Assembly (NCBI GenBank): GCA_019916065.1
Contig: CM034233.1
Location: 18,560,436-18,624,435, forward strand
Source: Vitellaria paradoxa
Lineage: Eukaryota > Streptophyta > Magnoliopsida > Ericales > Sapotaceae
DNA: 64,000 bases
Direction of reading: 5' to 3'
Part shown: piece after piece, positions 1 through 12,973 of the stretch
Layout: the number at the start of each line of letters is the position of its first letter
How positions within the stretch are numbered: position 1 is the stretch's first letter
Made by a program: the position numbers and the translations under genes
The notes under the pieces: model-generated
Seen by the model: only the letters and a program-made list of their open reading frames with translations
What the model was told of the DNA's origin: nothing
Database searches by the model: none

Positions 1-583
1 CTCATATGAGTCGTATTTATTGGAATATATTAATTATTATCATATGTTCATCCCGTGTTTTGTTTTTTATTAGTACAATTTTTTTAATGTTAAAATATTT
101 AGACCAATTTATGCACATCTTAACTAATTCTATGGTCTTAGAGTTAATGATCAGATAATTCGTAAAATGATTCTACAAAAATTTTAAGTACCCACATATA
201 ATGTAAATACATGCTTTAATATTGACAGTTAGAAGCACATTTAATTATTGATATGCCTTCCCTATTTTTGCATTTGGGTATTAAAAAATATTTTGCTTTT
301 TTTTATTTTTTGTCTTATTTGATATTTTTTACTAAAATTTATTTTTTAAAATTATAACTTTTAAACGTAATCGCCAAAAAAAAAATTCAGGCTTATCTAA
401 ATAAAAGTGTAAAAAAAATAAAAAAAATTAACATTTTTCATTACTTTTTTTTTTAGCATATAACTTTTACCTAAAGAAATATTTTTAATTTTTTTTTTAC
501 TTAACGCATATAAAAATTATATCTTCTAAAAAATAAATTTTAATAAAAATATATATAAAACAAAAAGATTAAAAAAATCATAA
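1..583. other. AT-rich gene-free stretch
   Basis: This stretch is extremely AT-rich with many A and T homopolymers. It has no open frame of note and no recognisable repeat boundary. I see nothing functional in it. It may be intron or spacer of a gene lying to the left of the window. Confidence 0.6.
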
Positions 584-631
584 ATTAACTTTTTTTTTTT
601 TTTTTTTTGGTACCGAAACAACGTTGCCCAG

Positions 632-796
632 ATTCGGATTTTTTCCCACGGACAGAAGTTGGGAATGCAAGTGCGTGAGCAATCAAAAAGACAACAGCCT
701 GAGAATTGCGTGTCAGAGGCTCTAAGTTCAGTTGCCTTGGATGATAAGGATGACGTGGATCCCCCGACTCCTCCCCGGAAGACTGGGACTCGTTAG
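632..796 (+). CDS. possible 3'-terminal exon of a gene starting left of the window (unrecognised)
   Basis: A GC-balanced island sits in AT-rich DNA. It follows a run of about 20 T and a GCCCAG acceptor-like site at 626-631. One frame stays open from 584 to a TAG at 794-796. From the acceptor it gives about 54 residues, acidic and polar, ending PPTPPRKTGTR. A polypyrimidine tract, an acceptor and a coding-like composition together suggest a last exon on the + strand. The upstream exons would lie outside the window or in the AT-rich DNA before it. I do not recognise the protein. It could also be a retrocopy or capture fragment. Confidence 0.3.
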   Translation: MRIFSHGQKLGMQVREQSKRQQPENCVSEALSSVALDDKDDVDPPTPPRKTGTR

Positions 797-799
797 GTG

Positions 800-2435
800 T
801 GTGATAATTTATTAAAAATTTTTATAAATTTTTGTTAATTTTATATCACATCAATTTTTTTCTCTCACTGTACGCATTACGAATTCTCTCCAAACCACAA
901 TTTATCTCATTTTTTCTTACTCTAAACAAATCCTAAAAAGAACAATCTCTGCTATCCAAATTACTTTTCGTTTTTTACTAAAGTTCATACCAAATTGATT
1001 TTTTTCTTTTTTTTTTTGAAGAAAAAAAAAAGAGAGAGAGAAAACCTCTCATATAATTCTCTCAAAGTATAATTACATTTTTGCCACATAAAATTTTTAA
1101 TAGATAGGTAAAAATCCCTCAAAATTTGACCCTTCTTCAATATTCTCATGAAATAAAGTTTAGAAATTTATATTAAAAACTAAGAATTTAAATATATTCA
1201 TATTTTTTAAATTAAAAATAAATAAATATATCTGAACTGTTAAATTTTAATCTAGTAATTTGTGACCTAATTATTCGAAATTGATATTACAACCAACGTC
1301 AGTCTCCCTTTTTTCTAAACTCTGCATCCATTCTAATGAATGCCGATCAAACAAATCTTACGCCCCAAATACTCCCGTCATTTTCAATTTAATGAAAACA
1401 ATTGTTCTATGCATTCTCATGCTCAAGGAAAGTTGTTACACGCGTCATCTCTACCCATCCTTTTTAATTTAGAAAAAAAAAAAAATTGAAGTGATGTTTG
1501 CTTATACATACGGCACTTGGTAAAAGAATGACCTTTAAGAAGTGCATCTAATATGGAATTTTTTTTTTCTTTTTCTTAGAGAGCCTGCCTACACTGGTGT
1601 TGTTAACTCAGTTATACACCGTTAGATTTTAAGTGCATATAACATGAATATATGTATATTTATATATGCATTCGAACTCTTCTAGTAAAAATCAAATCAT
1701 TACAGTAATTAGAACTTGGCCTTTACATTGTTGATCTGGTCCTGGGTGCACAACCTAGCCCATGTATGTAGAGAGATCTCCAAATCAACTGCATTTTACC
1801 ATAATATTGCTGTATTATATCCCATCTGATGCAGCTTTAACAACCATCATTATGCATACCCCGACGAAACACACTGAATCCCAACTCTCAGCAATATCAT
1901 TCTTATGTCAGGAAAAAAAGAAAAAAAAAAAAAAACCGGTGCTTAATAAAACAACACTTTGTAGCATCCTTTACCAGCACATATAACCCTTTTAGGCAGG
2001 GGAGAGATTGGGTAAATTGAAAAATCGAAAAATGCCGCTTGAAAATAAAGCAGACAGAACAAGTTCCAAGTGTTTTATTCTTTCCCCCTGCAACTCCACG
2101 GCATTTAACAAATAGCGGAATAAGTACAAGTAGCAATGATGAATTTACACCATACTCCATAAGACAAGTTCTGCCTAATTGATCCACATAGAAGAATGGA
2201 ATAGCTTGATAGAGAACTAGAGAAATATGGTGATGCCGGTCTTCCACCAACTAGAAATTATTTTCTACAACCCACAATTGCCAAATTTTAAGGAAACCAA
2301 TGCCACTGCATTTAAATGGGAAAATGTTCTAAGGAAAAACAGATGTCGCACTAAGGTAATTCTACTTACTTTATTGCTCTTCACCATACAAAAACAAGGC
2401 CGGTTCTTCCATTCACACCAAATATATTTTCTTCA
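800..2435. other. AT-rich spacer, right end probably VDAC 3' UTR
   Basis: Most of this is AT-rich with poly-A and poly-T tracts and no credible gene. Composition becomes more even from about 2000. The last few hundred bases before 2435 are likely the 3' untranslated region of the minus-strand VDAC gene. Short open frames here have no family features. Confidence 0.5.
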
Positions 2436-5400
2436 TCATGGCTTCAGAGCCAAAGCGAGCCCAATCTTGGCACTTTTCTCAATTGCTGTCGTATCCACCT
2501 CCCCTGAGATGGTGAAAAGGGATTTTGGACACCACTGATGCTGGATGAGAGCACTTGCCTTGCCATAGTTGTTCACCCGAGCCTTCACCATGGTTAACGG
2601 GTCCAATGCATGTTGTGTTCCAATGGTGAGCGTGTTCTCATTGCTTGCGAAGCTATGTGTCAACTCCGCAGCAACAGCTGTATTAGTCAATGGGCTCACG
2701 GTGTGATAGTATGAAGCAGTAAGGGTGTCACCTTTGTCATTCCTGGACCCATCACCAAAGATAACCTCATCAAATGGGAAAAGCAAATCAAAAAGAATGG
2801 AAATAAGCCCAGAACATTCCAGCTTTTATTATGCCAAAACTTGAAAAGGTTCTTTTCACGGTTTTTCCTTTCTTTATTGGGAGCTCGCAACAAAATCTAA
2901 CCTATACCCCATGATCTGTTACTGTTCATTTTACCAAAACTAGAGGAACAAATATTTGAAAAGATCTTCATCCTCCTTGCATGATGCACAAAGAGGACAA
3001 GTTTCCATAAATTTTGAAATAGTAACTGTATATTAACTGAGTGGAGAATATCATCAAAAGCAATTTAACAACCCAGACCAATAGCTCTACCCAAAACAAA
3101 TACAAGTGTAAAACATAAAATCAAATGGAAGTAAGAAAGAAATCTTCTAAAATTCTAAAAATAATATTCAAATTATCATTTGTGTTATTTGCATGATGGC
3201 GCCACTCACAGTGTCAAGGAAGCAACAAGGTCAGACTTGGAGAAACTCAACCCAGCATTCCATTTGGTAAAATTTCCAGTAGCGGTGTTAAAATAAAGAT
3301 CAGTTCCAACAGAGAGAATATTATTCCCGGTCACACCAGAGAAGTTGATGATAGGACTAGCAGTTAATCCAAGACTTGTGCTAATCCCAGCATACTCATG
3401 CAGGTACTGGAGTTCTACCTATCACCAAGATCACCATAAGTAAGAATAAGCAACCTCAAGGGTGAATTCAACAGGATTTTATGTGCTAGCGAATGGAGCA
3501 AAAGCATAAAATGACCCAGTAATCAAACAGGGCAGGCAAGTGATTCACAACCTAACAAACGTGGAAGATGTATAAAGGGCAAAATCCAGTTACCTTGCCA
3601 GATCTCTGATCAGGAACAATAAAGCTAAAGATTGTCTTCAATCCAGGAGCAGGCTCATCAATGGTAATGGTGGTGAAAAGCTACACGGTCACTTAAAGTT
3701 GTCAGCTAATTTATAAAACATCATTTTGTAGTGTTTCATCACTGAATTCTTAAAATAACCCCTTGGATAATGACAAACATTTAATTAAAAAGAAGAAAAA
3801 AGCCTGATTGTATCCAACACAACAAAACCTGTGGTTTCACCAATGCATCACTAAAGAAATTGCAGGGTATAAAGAAGTGTAATGTTTATCCAAGTATTCA
3901 CGGAAAACCAATCATTTGTATGCATTGCTGATGATGAACACCAGCTTTTCATTGCACAAAACTCACATCCGAAGGCCCCCAGGATTGATCACCAAAACGA
4001 ATATATATATTACTTATGCCTCCCTCTCCCAAAAAAATAAAGGAGTTAAAAATGGTGTACATTTAGCAAAATATGTATATAACCATAACTTTATAAACAA
4101 ACTGTATTTTTGTATTAATAATAAACAAACTGCATTTTAGGGAAAAAAAATTATTGATTAAATATTTAAATCATGTGAGAGGCTAACACCATAATTTATA
4201 TTATATTGCCAAAAATCTACAAGACCCTTCGATATAGTTAAATTGCTGCCACATGCAATAGATAAATTTGTTAGGATCATAAAGATTAATATCTTCAAAA
4301 CAATCACTTAAACAAATCCATCTCTTACTTGAGAACGGTGAAAACAAATTTATACCAGCCAATTTAGAGAGAGGCCTAGTGCATACAGAACAAACATACT
4401 GTAATCCCAGTTTTATTTTTCTTTTATATAACATAATATAACTGAGATCAAGTAATTTTTTTTTCTCTAAGTAAAGTAACTAAAATTGTTAAGTAAAGTT
4501 ACTGAAACTGTCAAATAAAGTTCCATGTCTTACATTAGAGTTTGTGTCCACTTTTACATCAGTTGTGATGTTATTGTTCTTCAGTTTTGTGGCAACATCA
4601 GCCAAAAATAACTCTCCCTTCTTAGTTCCTGATGAAGTAATGGCCTGGGCATGGAAAAAAGAGAAACATCAGAATAATTTGAAATCAAATAAATGAAATT
4701 CTGAAAGGAGCACATACCATTGCCAAGTAAGGCATTAAAAGTAATATGTGCAACAAATATTACAAGGACAAAACTAGCATCATACTAAATATCAACATGT
4801 TTTGACTACTTTCAAAAATCAATGTGCGAAGACAGAGAATATAGACGTTAACAGTTAATACATATTTCTGCCTGTACATACTGGGTCAACCAACGGCTAT
4901 GCCTCCTTCAACAAGATGTAAATTAGTGCTCCTTTTAAAGGCTAAGTTACAACATCAAGAAGCTCTTGTTCTCATTCGATTTTTTCTAATCCCTTTTTCT
5001 CTCATCTTTTCCAAGTTTGATAACAACCAGATCAATGAAAACCAATGTTACATGGACAAAACCATGAGTACCGGGTGCAGGTATGTGTATTTAGATATAA
5101 GACCACCCAAATCCCTAATTTTCAGATATTGGAATAAGTGCTTAAATTTTGAATATGAATATATCGACTTGTTAAAAACATTTAAATATATTATATTCGG
5201 TATAATATACTAATATAAGATACAATTATTATTAACTTAAGACACAAGGAATTTAGATAGAAAAAAATATGATTTCTATGTTGAAGGTTAGAAAATTTTC
5301 TTTACCATCAAATGAGAGTGATACTTCTTCAAATATTGTTAAAAATAAGAGGGAAGGAATTGAAGGCATCTCCCATATTCTTACTTATACTCGTGGCCTA

Positions 5401-6058
5401 TATGGTATAGAAAAGTCCATGTAACACTAATGAAAACTAGCAGTAGCTGCACATATTCTCATGCATTTATATTTTCATCCCGTAAACATCATCATCCAGA
5501 AAATTTCTCGCATTGAATGAAAACTTTTTTTTTTTTTTTTAAGAAAACAAACAATATTCCTCCATTTTGTTAATGCAAAAAAGAACAAAAAAATGTCAAG
5601 TTTCTACCATTCGTTTTTCGTAATCATATCCCCAAATCACAGACAAAAAGCAAAGCTAAGCCTAGCCGGGGAGAATGCATTTTTATTCAAAATTGTTGAC
5701 CTGACTCTTCGATTTATCTGAGCAATTGAGATATCGATATTTAATTTCCATTTTCCGAAGGAACCGAAGCCCTACCTTAATGAACAGGTATAATTTACAT
5801 TTCGTAATACACACACACAGCGTACAAAGACAGGGAGAGAAAAAACTCACGACTCCGGCGGACGTGTAGGTAGTGACGGTGAACTTGTGGTCGCTCTGGT
5901 AGTCCTTGTATAGAAGATCTGAAAAAACAACAACAGCCATGGAACGAAGTCAGTAACAAGCATACAGATAAACAATAACAAATCGGAGAAATGAGAAGCG
6001 ATCGGAGACCTCTGGCTTCCTTGCCGATGTCGGTGTAGAGACCCGGACCTTTCCCCAT
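2436..6058 (-). CDS. VDAC: mitochondrial outer membrane porin, VDAC (six exons, 276 aa)
   Basis: This is a voltage-dependent anion channel, the beta-barrel that passes ATP, ADP and other metabolites through the mitochondrial outer membrane. Minus-strand exons are 6058-6010, 5918-5851, 4644-4534, 3680-3594, 3418-3210 and 2742-2436. They join in frame (49+68+111+87+209+307 = 831 nt) to give 276 residues, the usual plant VDAC length. The start [20 protein letters not shown] is the classic plant VDAC N-terminal helix. Other family blocks are [40 protein letters not shown] and the C-terminal IGLALALKP. All introns have GT-AG ends. No break or missing block is seen. The paralogue number cannot be fixed from the sequence alone. 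Confidence 0.96.
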
Positions 6059-8860
6059 CTCTGCCGCAGCGAAAATGTAGAGAGATAAAGAGAATTTTAG
6101 AGAGAGAAGACAGAGGTAAGTTCCGTTGTTGATTTGGCCCCTGAGTACGGAATCCGGACCTCAGAGCTTGGAGGAGACGAATTGGATCAGCGTGTGTGAG
6201 AGTAGCCGGGAGTTGTGTGCGCCATCAAGGAATTTGAACCGTCGATTTTGTCTAGAACGCTCGTGGCCATTGATTTCAACTGCTGGGCTGATATGCCTTG
6301 CGGAACGGCTGCCACAAAAATAAAATAATCCTGCAGGAAATATGGATTTTTACAATGAAAATTTCATCTTGATAAATTAAAATTTTTAAATATTTTGGAA
6401 ATAAATTCTGTATTTAAAATAAAATTTAAATTTTAATCTAAAATTTCATTTTTAATATCTTTCTAAAAATTAAAATAATAAAATTATATTACTCATTGCA
6501 TATATTTGAACAAGTAGAGCTTTTATTTTATTTTTTTGGTTCATTTTCTCTTAAATTATTAAAAATTTCACTTTAAATAAAAGTTATGAATAAGATAAAT
6601 ATATTAGTTCGTGGTACTTATTATGAAATACAAATTTTAAACAAAAATTATTGAAAATTTTTTGTCCTCCAAGAGTGCTTGAGTCCGAGTTTAAAAATTA
6701 GGCGTGGTTTGGGAAGAAAAATATTTGACTTATTACTAGTAAAGATAGCTTTTTTTTGATGATTTTTTTAATTTTGATTAATTTAACATTTTTATCCTCG
6801 AGGATTTAAAAAAAATTAAAATATAAAAGGGTAAATTTGGTCATTTTATATATAAGCAAATAAGCCAATCAGCTCTTACTTCCTAGACGATACCTTGAGC
6901 TTTGCTGGAAAAGTTAGTCAATTTTTTAGTTTTTAGCTATTTAATTTTTTTTATTTTTACTTTTTGAAATCATCAAATTTATTCTTTTATATTTTAAATT
7001 TCTTTTAAATAATGAAAAATAAAAATGTCAAATTAAAAAGAAATTTAAAAAATTAGCTATTAAAAAGTTAAATTTTTTTCCTTTTCAAATATATAAAAAA
7101 TTATTTTTTTAATAAATAGTTAATAGCGAACTGCCAAAAAAAAAAAACATACTAGAAGTTGAGTTTGGTAAAATTCAAACATGTCTTCTTTTAATATAAT
7201 AATTTTTTTAAAGAAAAATAATTATTTACAATTTTAAAATTAATTATGTAAAAAAAACTCACGTTCATAATAAAAATAAATAAAAACTTTCCTGTGTCCA
7301 ATGATTCCGGTTAAAAAAAACAGGTAAGAAATTCTTATATATTGAAAAAAGCAAATTGTTTTGTAATTTTAAAAAATTACCTCGTATAAATTTACATACA
7401 CTAGTAGTTTTAAATAGAAATTTTAAACTTTTAGTGATTTCCTTTTTTTTATGGATTAATTGTGTTTACCCAAGTACTAAATGTGAAAATTACTAATACT
7501 TTTAAACTTTAAAAAATTAACTTTATATTAAATTATGTATTATTATATATAATTTATATTGTATATTTAATAATTTTAAGGTATAAATAAACTTATTCCA
7601 AGTCCTAATCAAGTAAATACACTTGTATTTTTTAATTTAGTGTATCTTTTATTTTTTTTAAAAAATTCAATCTAGATTGGATCAACCAAATATTAAATCG
7701 AATCATTTTAATTTTTCTTATTTTAAGAAATGTTTGGTTGACAAAAAATGAGATAAAAATATAATAAAAATAAAAAGATATGATATAAAAGTAAAATGTG
7801 AAAATTTTTGATTGAAAAAAAATATATAAAATAATTAAAATTAATAAATTTTGTTGATTTTTGGTGGTTATTTCTAATACGGTATAAAGGGTGCTCGTGC
7901 GTCAGCCAAAAAAGGACAGCCGCACTGTAGTTGCTGAGAGGGAAACGTGGAACTGCAATGAATTTGACAGAGGAGAGGAACGGATGGGAAATGGCTGGCT
8001 GTTGAAAAATTAACAAACAAAATATAATAATAAAAACAAAAACGAATATGCCATTAGCCTATTTCTTATATTCTTTAGGCTTCTGTGGAGGGCAATTTTG
8101 TCCATCAAAACCAATACAATAGGCTTCCCACGGGTAAATTAAGGATATTTCTTTGAAATATTAGGTTTAATACCAGGAATTTTATTATTATTATTATTAT
8201 TATTTAGATTTCACTCAAAGATTTTTCTTATTTTAAAATGTTTATATAATTAATTAATTTTGTTAATTAATCTGTTAAGCGTTAACAGAAAATGATAATA
8301 TCACTTAAAGTTATAAATTTATATTCATTTTATCTTATAAGACAGGAAAATTAAAGTTAAGAGAATTTTTACAAATTAATATTAAAATTTATAAAAAATA
8401 ATAATTTTATACACATATGTTTTATGTGTATACATAAGCATTATACTTGAATGTAATTGATAAAAATTTTAAATGACTACTTGAAAATTATCATCTATTC
8501 TGTGATTATTAATGACTTTAAGCAAATTCTTTAGAATAGTTGTTTATTTACAACAATCACCTTAAAAGTAATAATAGTGACCGCATGATTTTAACATAAT
8601 ATCATATTTTGTTTCTTTGACAAACTTTTGTAAAATCTTTTGTAAAAATACACATATATTAATAGAAGAGGATGAGAGAGATGTTTTACAAAGAATGAAA
8701 AAAAAGAAAAGTATTAAGTTGGGAGAGAAGTATTAGATTTTGAAGGGTGATAAACTGCATTAGTAAGTTGTTACTCAGACATTATTATTACGCTCTCAAT
8801 TATAGATATATATTTTAATCAGATTCAAAAGTAATTAATCTTATGCATAAACCTTTGAGA
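6059..8860. other. spacer upstream of VDAC, AT-rich with MITE-like sequence
   Basis: About the first 250 bases (6059-6310) have balanced composition and should hold the VDAC 5' UTR and core promoter. A GAGA-rich tract lies just above the start codon. The rest is AT-rich. Around 6905-7100 is a stretch closely similar to 36720-36860, so a repeat family. At 7880-8010 a short GC-balanced island breaks the AT-rich background; it has no convincing open frame and could be a relic. No gene is supported. Confidence 0.5.
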
Positions 8861-8989
8861 GAATGATACCATAGGCTAGGAACAACCATTTCAAACAAAA
8901 TATTTATAGAAATTAAAAATAATTAATAACCAATTAACCATCTCTAATGTATACATTTTCTTTATTTATAATTAACAACTATTATAATA

Positions 8990-9540
8990 AAAATCGGATC
9001 TAGTGATACTAATTTAATGACATTTTGTGAATAAACAATATGCTATTCTATATTTATTGTAATTTTTAAAAAGTATTATTGAAACATGTACAAGTAAATT
9101 GGATTGATTTAATAACATTTTATACGAAAATGTCAAAATTTACCTATTAATTGTGACATTTTTTAAGTAATGTTGTTAAATAACAAATAAAGTGCAATGA
9201 TTTAATGACACTTTATATTAAAAAGGCCACTATTCATTCAATAGTTGTGGTATTTTTTAAGAAATATTATTCAATCATAAGTAAATTAAAATGATTTAAT
9301 GACACTTTGTGAGAGAATGTCATTCTTTACCTATAAGATATGGCATTTTTAATAAATGCCATTAAATAACAAATAGATTAAATAGTTTAATGACACTTTA
9401 GTAAAGAATATCACTCTTAGTTGAACAACAATTATGGTGTTTTTAAAAAATGTCATTAAATTTTCAATAAAATCTAGTTATTTAATAGCACTTCATTAGA
9501 GAATGACTCTATTTTTAGCAGTTGTAACACTCTCTTCTCC
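8990..9540. repeat. degenerate tandem repeat, period about 94 bp, about six units
   Basis: The block TTTAATGACA(C/T)TTT recurs near 9011, 9105, 9198, 9293, 9387 and 9480, spaced 93-95 bp each time. Each unit also holds a TGTCATT- or TGGCATT-type block about 50 bp later, the inverted form of the first block, so every unit can fold on itself. The copies are clearly diverged. Similar TGGCATT/AATGACA blocks recur at 10790-10870 and 12001-12160, so the same sequence family is scattered through the spacer. Confidence 0.7.
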
Positions 9541-9622
9541 TTCATTCTATTTGTGGTACTCTCTTTTCCTTCATTCTATCCCATTCTCTTAGCTTTTTTT
9601 ATTCACAAAGTTTATCTTTTTT

Positions 9623-10528
9623 GGGCCGTTTAATAACGCTATCATTTTTTTTGACTACGTTTTTATATACATGTTTTTTTATGGTTTTTTATTGTCGTTT
9701 CTTTTTTGGAACGAAAAGTAAAACTGCCTTTGAAAATATAATTTTGTTTACAATTATTAATTTTTTATTTGCATAAAATATTTAATTTTGTTAGTTTTTA
9801 ATAAATTAATTGAATTTAATAAATATATTTCATACTAATTTAATTATGTTATTTATTAAAAACAATTGAATAAAATATAAGTATTATATCATTTAATCTA
9901 GTAAATATAAAATATACTAATTATTATTTAATTATATTATTTACTAAAAATAATTGAATAAAATATATTTCATAATAATTTAAATAATTTAATTACAATA
10001 TTTAGTGAAAATAATTTAATAAAATATATTTCATACTAAATAAATTAATTAAATTAATTTATTTTTATAATTAATTAAATTTAATCATGATATTTATTAA
10101 AAATAATTTAATAAAATATATTTATATTAATTAAATTATTTATTAAATTAAATTAAGTCAATATATTTTATTTTATTTTAATAATATATATTTCTGATTA
10201 ATTAAATTAACTAATTTAATTTAATTATTTATTAGAGTTAAATTAATAATATATATTACATATTAATTTAATTACATTATTTATTAAAAATAATTTTAGT
10301 TTAACAAAATCTTTGCATAAAATAATTTATTTAACATGATATAACAAAAATTGACAAAATAATAAAATTGACAAAAAAAAGTAAAAACACATTTTTTGTT
10401 TACATTTTTTTGTTTAAATTTTTATTTTTTTGGAAAAAAAATTTAGAAAACATGTTTTTGTTGTTAGTTTACAAAATTCTAAAAACATAAATAGAAAAAT
10501 AGAAATAAAAAGTCACCAAACGGGGCCT
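9623..10528. mobile_element. AT-rich MITE-like element with GGGCC/CGTTT ends
   Basis: The left end reads GGGCCGTTTAATAACG. The right end, read on the other strand, is GGCCCCGTTTGGTGACT. Such imperfect terminal inverted repeats are usual for hAT-like MITEs in plants. The interior is nearly pure A/T and repeats a TATTTATTAAAAATAATT-like block several times. No coding capacity is seen. I could not identify a clear 8-bp target duplication. Confidence 0.5.
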
Positions 10529-10894
10529 TTATATCCCACATCAATAAACACTAAACTTTTACTATTTTTTTTTTGGCATATAAAACTACTAAGTTGTGAC
10601 ATATAATTTTAAATGATGTGAATGAACTCATGGGTTCTTAAAATGGACCCACCTACTTATAAATTCAATATAGTTATAAAATTATCTTATTTCAAATACA
10701 TTACATATTAAATAAAAAATAAAATTAAACTAAAAAACAAAAATAGAAATACTTAAATAATAATTATGTTATTTCTTTTATAATAATTAGATTCTAATGG
10801 CATTTATTAGTATCACAAAAATACTTAATTATGACACTTAAAGTGCCATTTAAAACCATGTGAAAACACTTGTAAAGTAGTAAAGTTTCCATAA

Positions 10895-11990
10895 TTACTA
10901 CAAGAAAATGGAGTACAGGCGAGGAAAGTTTTTGCGAGGAAACTTATTTCCTCATTAATAGTAATTTTAGGCGAGGATAAAAATATTTCCTCATAAATAG
11001 TTTGAAAAATTTTTACAAGTAAAAATTTTCATGCTAACAGTTTTATTTTGCGAAAATTTTCTAATTTCCTCGCTATTGGGTCCAAAATATGGCACCAAAA
11101 AAAAAATGGTGCACACGGGGAAGATTTATGCAATAATATAGGCGAGGAAACTTATATTAGGGTATAAGTAAGAAAATATCACTTTCTTCACTAATGGTAG
11201 GGATAGGAGTTTCACTCTATTAGGATCTCTTCGACCTAATGCACCTCTACCTCCACCTCCACCTTCACCTCCTTAGGATTAGACATTTGACAATTAATAT
11301 TGAACTTCTTAGATTTTATTTTTGTTAATTTTGTTTGTATATAATCTTAGTATTTTTTTTTTATTTCATGGATCTTATTGTTCGTTATTGGATTTGGATA
11401 ACTTTAATACGATAATTTGTATATTTGATTTTAATGTTGTAATAGGTTTATTTGTAGATTTGATTTATTGTTGTAACAGGTTCTTTGAAAAATTAAATAT
11501 TCAAAAAAATTTATTTTCTTTTTAACCAATACTTTTAATGAGGAAAAATTTTTCCTCGCTAAATGTATTTTTTTCATTGCTAAAAGTCTATTTGTTAAAG
11601 ATTTACATATTATAAGCGATGAATGCATTTTCTTACCAAAAGTCACTATAAGTGAGGAATATGATTTCTTCGCCAAAAGTCACTATAGGTGAGAAAATAT
11701 GATTTCCTCACTAAAAGTCAGGATAGATGACGAAAATTATTTTCTCACTAAAAGTTATTTTTAACTAGAAAAACTCTTATTCCTTACTAAAAGATAAAAA
11801 TAACTGATGAAACAAAGTTTCTCACTAAAAATAACTATAGAAAAAAAAAAACATAAGTTCCTCACTAAAAAGTATAAGCAATCAAGGATAGGTCAGGAAA
11901 TCTACGAATAATATTTTTCTTTACCTGTAATTTTTAGCGAAGAAAATGTGATTTTTAGTTAGGAGAATTTTCCTACCTATACCTACATTT
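10895..11990 (+). mobile_element. CACTA (En/Spm) transposon remnant
   Basis: ACTACAAGAAAATGG at 10897 matches the conserved CACTACAAGAAAA terminus of plant CACTA elements. The next kilobase carries many copies, in both orientations, of a GAGGAAA / TTTCCTC block joined to ACTAAAAGTCACTATA, which is typical of CACTA subterminal repeats. In the middle, 11210-11276 reads as a frame ending in a proline run (PLPPPPPSPP) and TAG, then an AT-rich tail, consistent with the 3' end of a transposase gene. The right terminus is not clear; TACTACAATG near 11990 may be its decayed form. Most coding sequence is gone, so the copy is non-autonomous. Confidence 0.6.
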
Positions 11991-12433
11991 ACTACAATGA
12001 ATGGCATTTCAAAGTACCGCTAGCGAAAATATTTAATAACATTTGAAAGTGTCTAAAATAATGTATATTTTGGCATTTAAAATGTCATAAAAGAATTAAA
12101 CACCTTGCTAGAAATGACACTTTTAAGTGTTACCAAGAGTGCCAATAACACTTGGCATAGCACGAGTATCCTTTACATTTCTTAAAAATGTCATTAGTTA
12201 AAAAATACTTGTCATTATAAGATGTATGTTGTGACAATTATGATTGCTATTAAATTCATATTTTATCGTGACAATTATGATTGCTTCCCTTCAATATTGA
12301 AATTGTGACTAAGATTAAATGATTCATAATAAAAATAAAAATAAATTTAAATTTTTAATTTTATTTTTGTTATAAATTATCTAATTTCAATTTAACTACA
12401 AGCACTACCACTCTCAAGTTATAATTAACTGTT

Positions 12434-12766
12434 CAGCAAGAGTATGTATATTTTTTTTGACACAAGATAAACTCAGACCCAGCAAACCAACTCAAAGTTT
12501 GTTTGTCAGGTAAGGGATATAACACACACAACACATCCAACTCTCACCGATGTGAGAGCCTGTCCATCTCATGGGCCGTAGCTCGAGCCGCACCCCGAAG
12601 AATGCTAAGCTCACAGAGAGGACAATACAAGAACACGTGGATCAGGTTTTTTTTACACAAAATAAACCCAATCCTAACAAACTAACTCAAAAAATTAGTT
12701 TGTCTAGTAAGGGATATAACACACCCAACTTCCACCGATGTGGGGGCCAGCAAGAGTATGTATATA
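12434..12766. mobile_element. small element with terminal direct repeats, flanked by an 18-bp duplication
   Basis: CAGCAAGAGTATGTATAT occurs at about 12434-12451 and again at about 12749-12766. Between them are two diverged direct repeats of roughly 100 bp. Each starts with a T-run and ACACAA(G/A)ATAAAC, contains TAAGGGATATAACACAC, and ends CACCGATGTG. About 85 bp of GC-richer unique sequence separates them (about 12563-12647). The layout recalls a TRIM (mini LTR element), but TG...CA ends are not visible and 18 bp is long for an LTR target duplication. A retroposed 1.5-unit fragment is an alternative. Confidence 0.5.
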
Positions 12767-12964
12767 TATATATATATATTAAATGGTTGTAATGACTAAT
12801 GAATTTGAGGCGCTAGCTGGCGCCTAACCAGCCATTAGAGGCCCTAAAAAGAGCAGTAATTCAAAGGCATAAATTAATTATAATTTTTTGACCACTAAAC
12901 ATTTGTTTTTCCACTTTTACCGCCACCCATCTCTTGTGTCCATCCGCCTCCTCCGTTGCAAAAT

Positions 12965-12973
12965 CTATATAAG
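12965..12973 (+). promoter_or_regulatory. TATA box of the pectate lyase gene
   Basis: CTATATAAG lies about 210 bp before the pectate lyase ATG, in the least AT-rich part of the upstream DNA. Just after it is a tandem duplication of a 15-bp block, GATGATTCCCATGCA-like, at about 13001-13030. Transcription would start near 13000. The call rests on consensus and position only. Confidence 0.5.

Noticed and set aside
6126..6323. A 65-codon frame upstream of VDAC
   Set aside because: It lies in the VDAC promoter region, starts right after the 5' UTR on the other strand and has no family features.
7723..8016. A 97-codon minus-strand frame
   Set aside because: Half of it is AT-rich Phe/Ile/Tyr filler typical of random frames; only the GC island at 7880-8010 is noteworthy.
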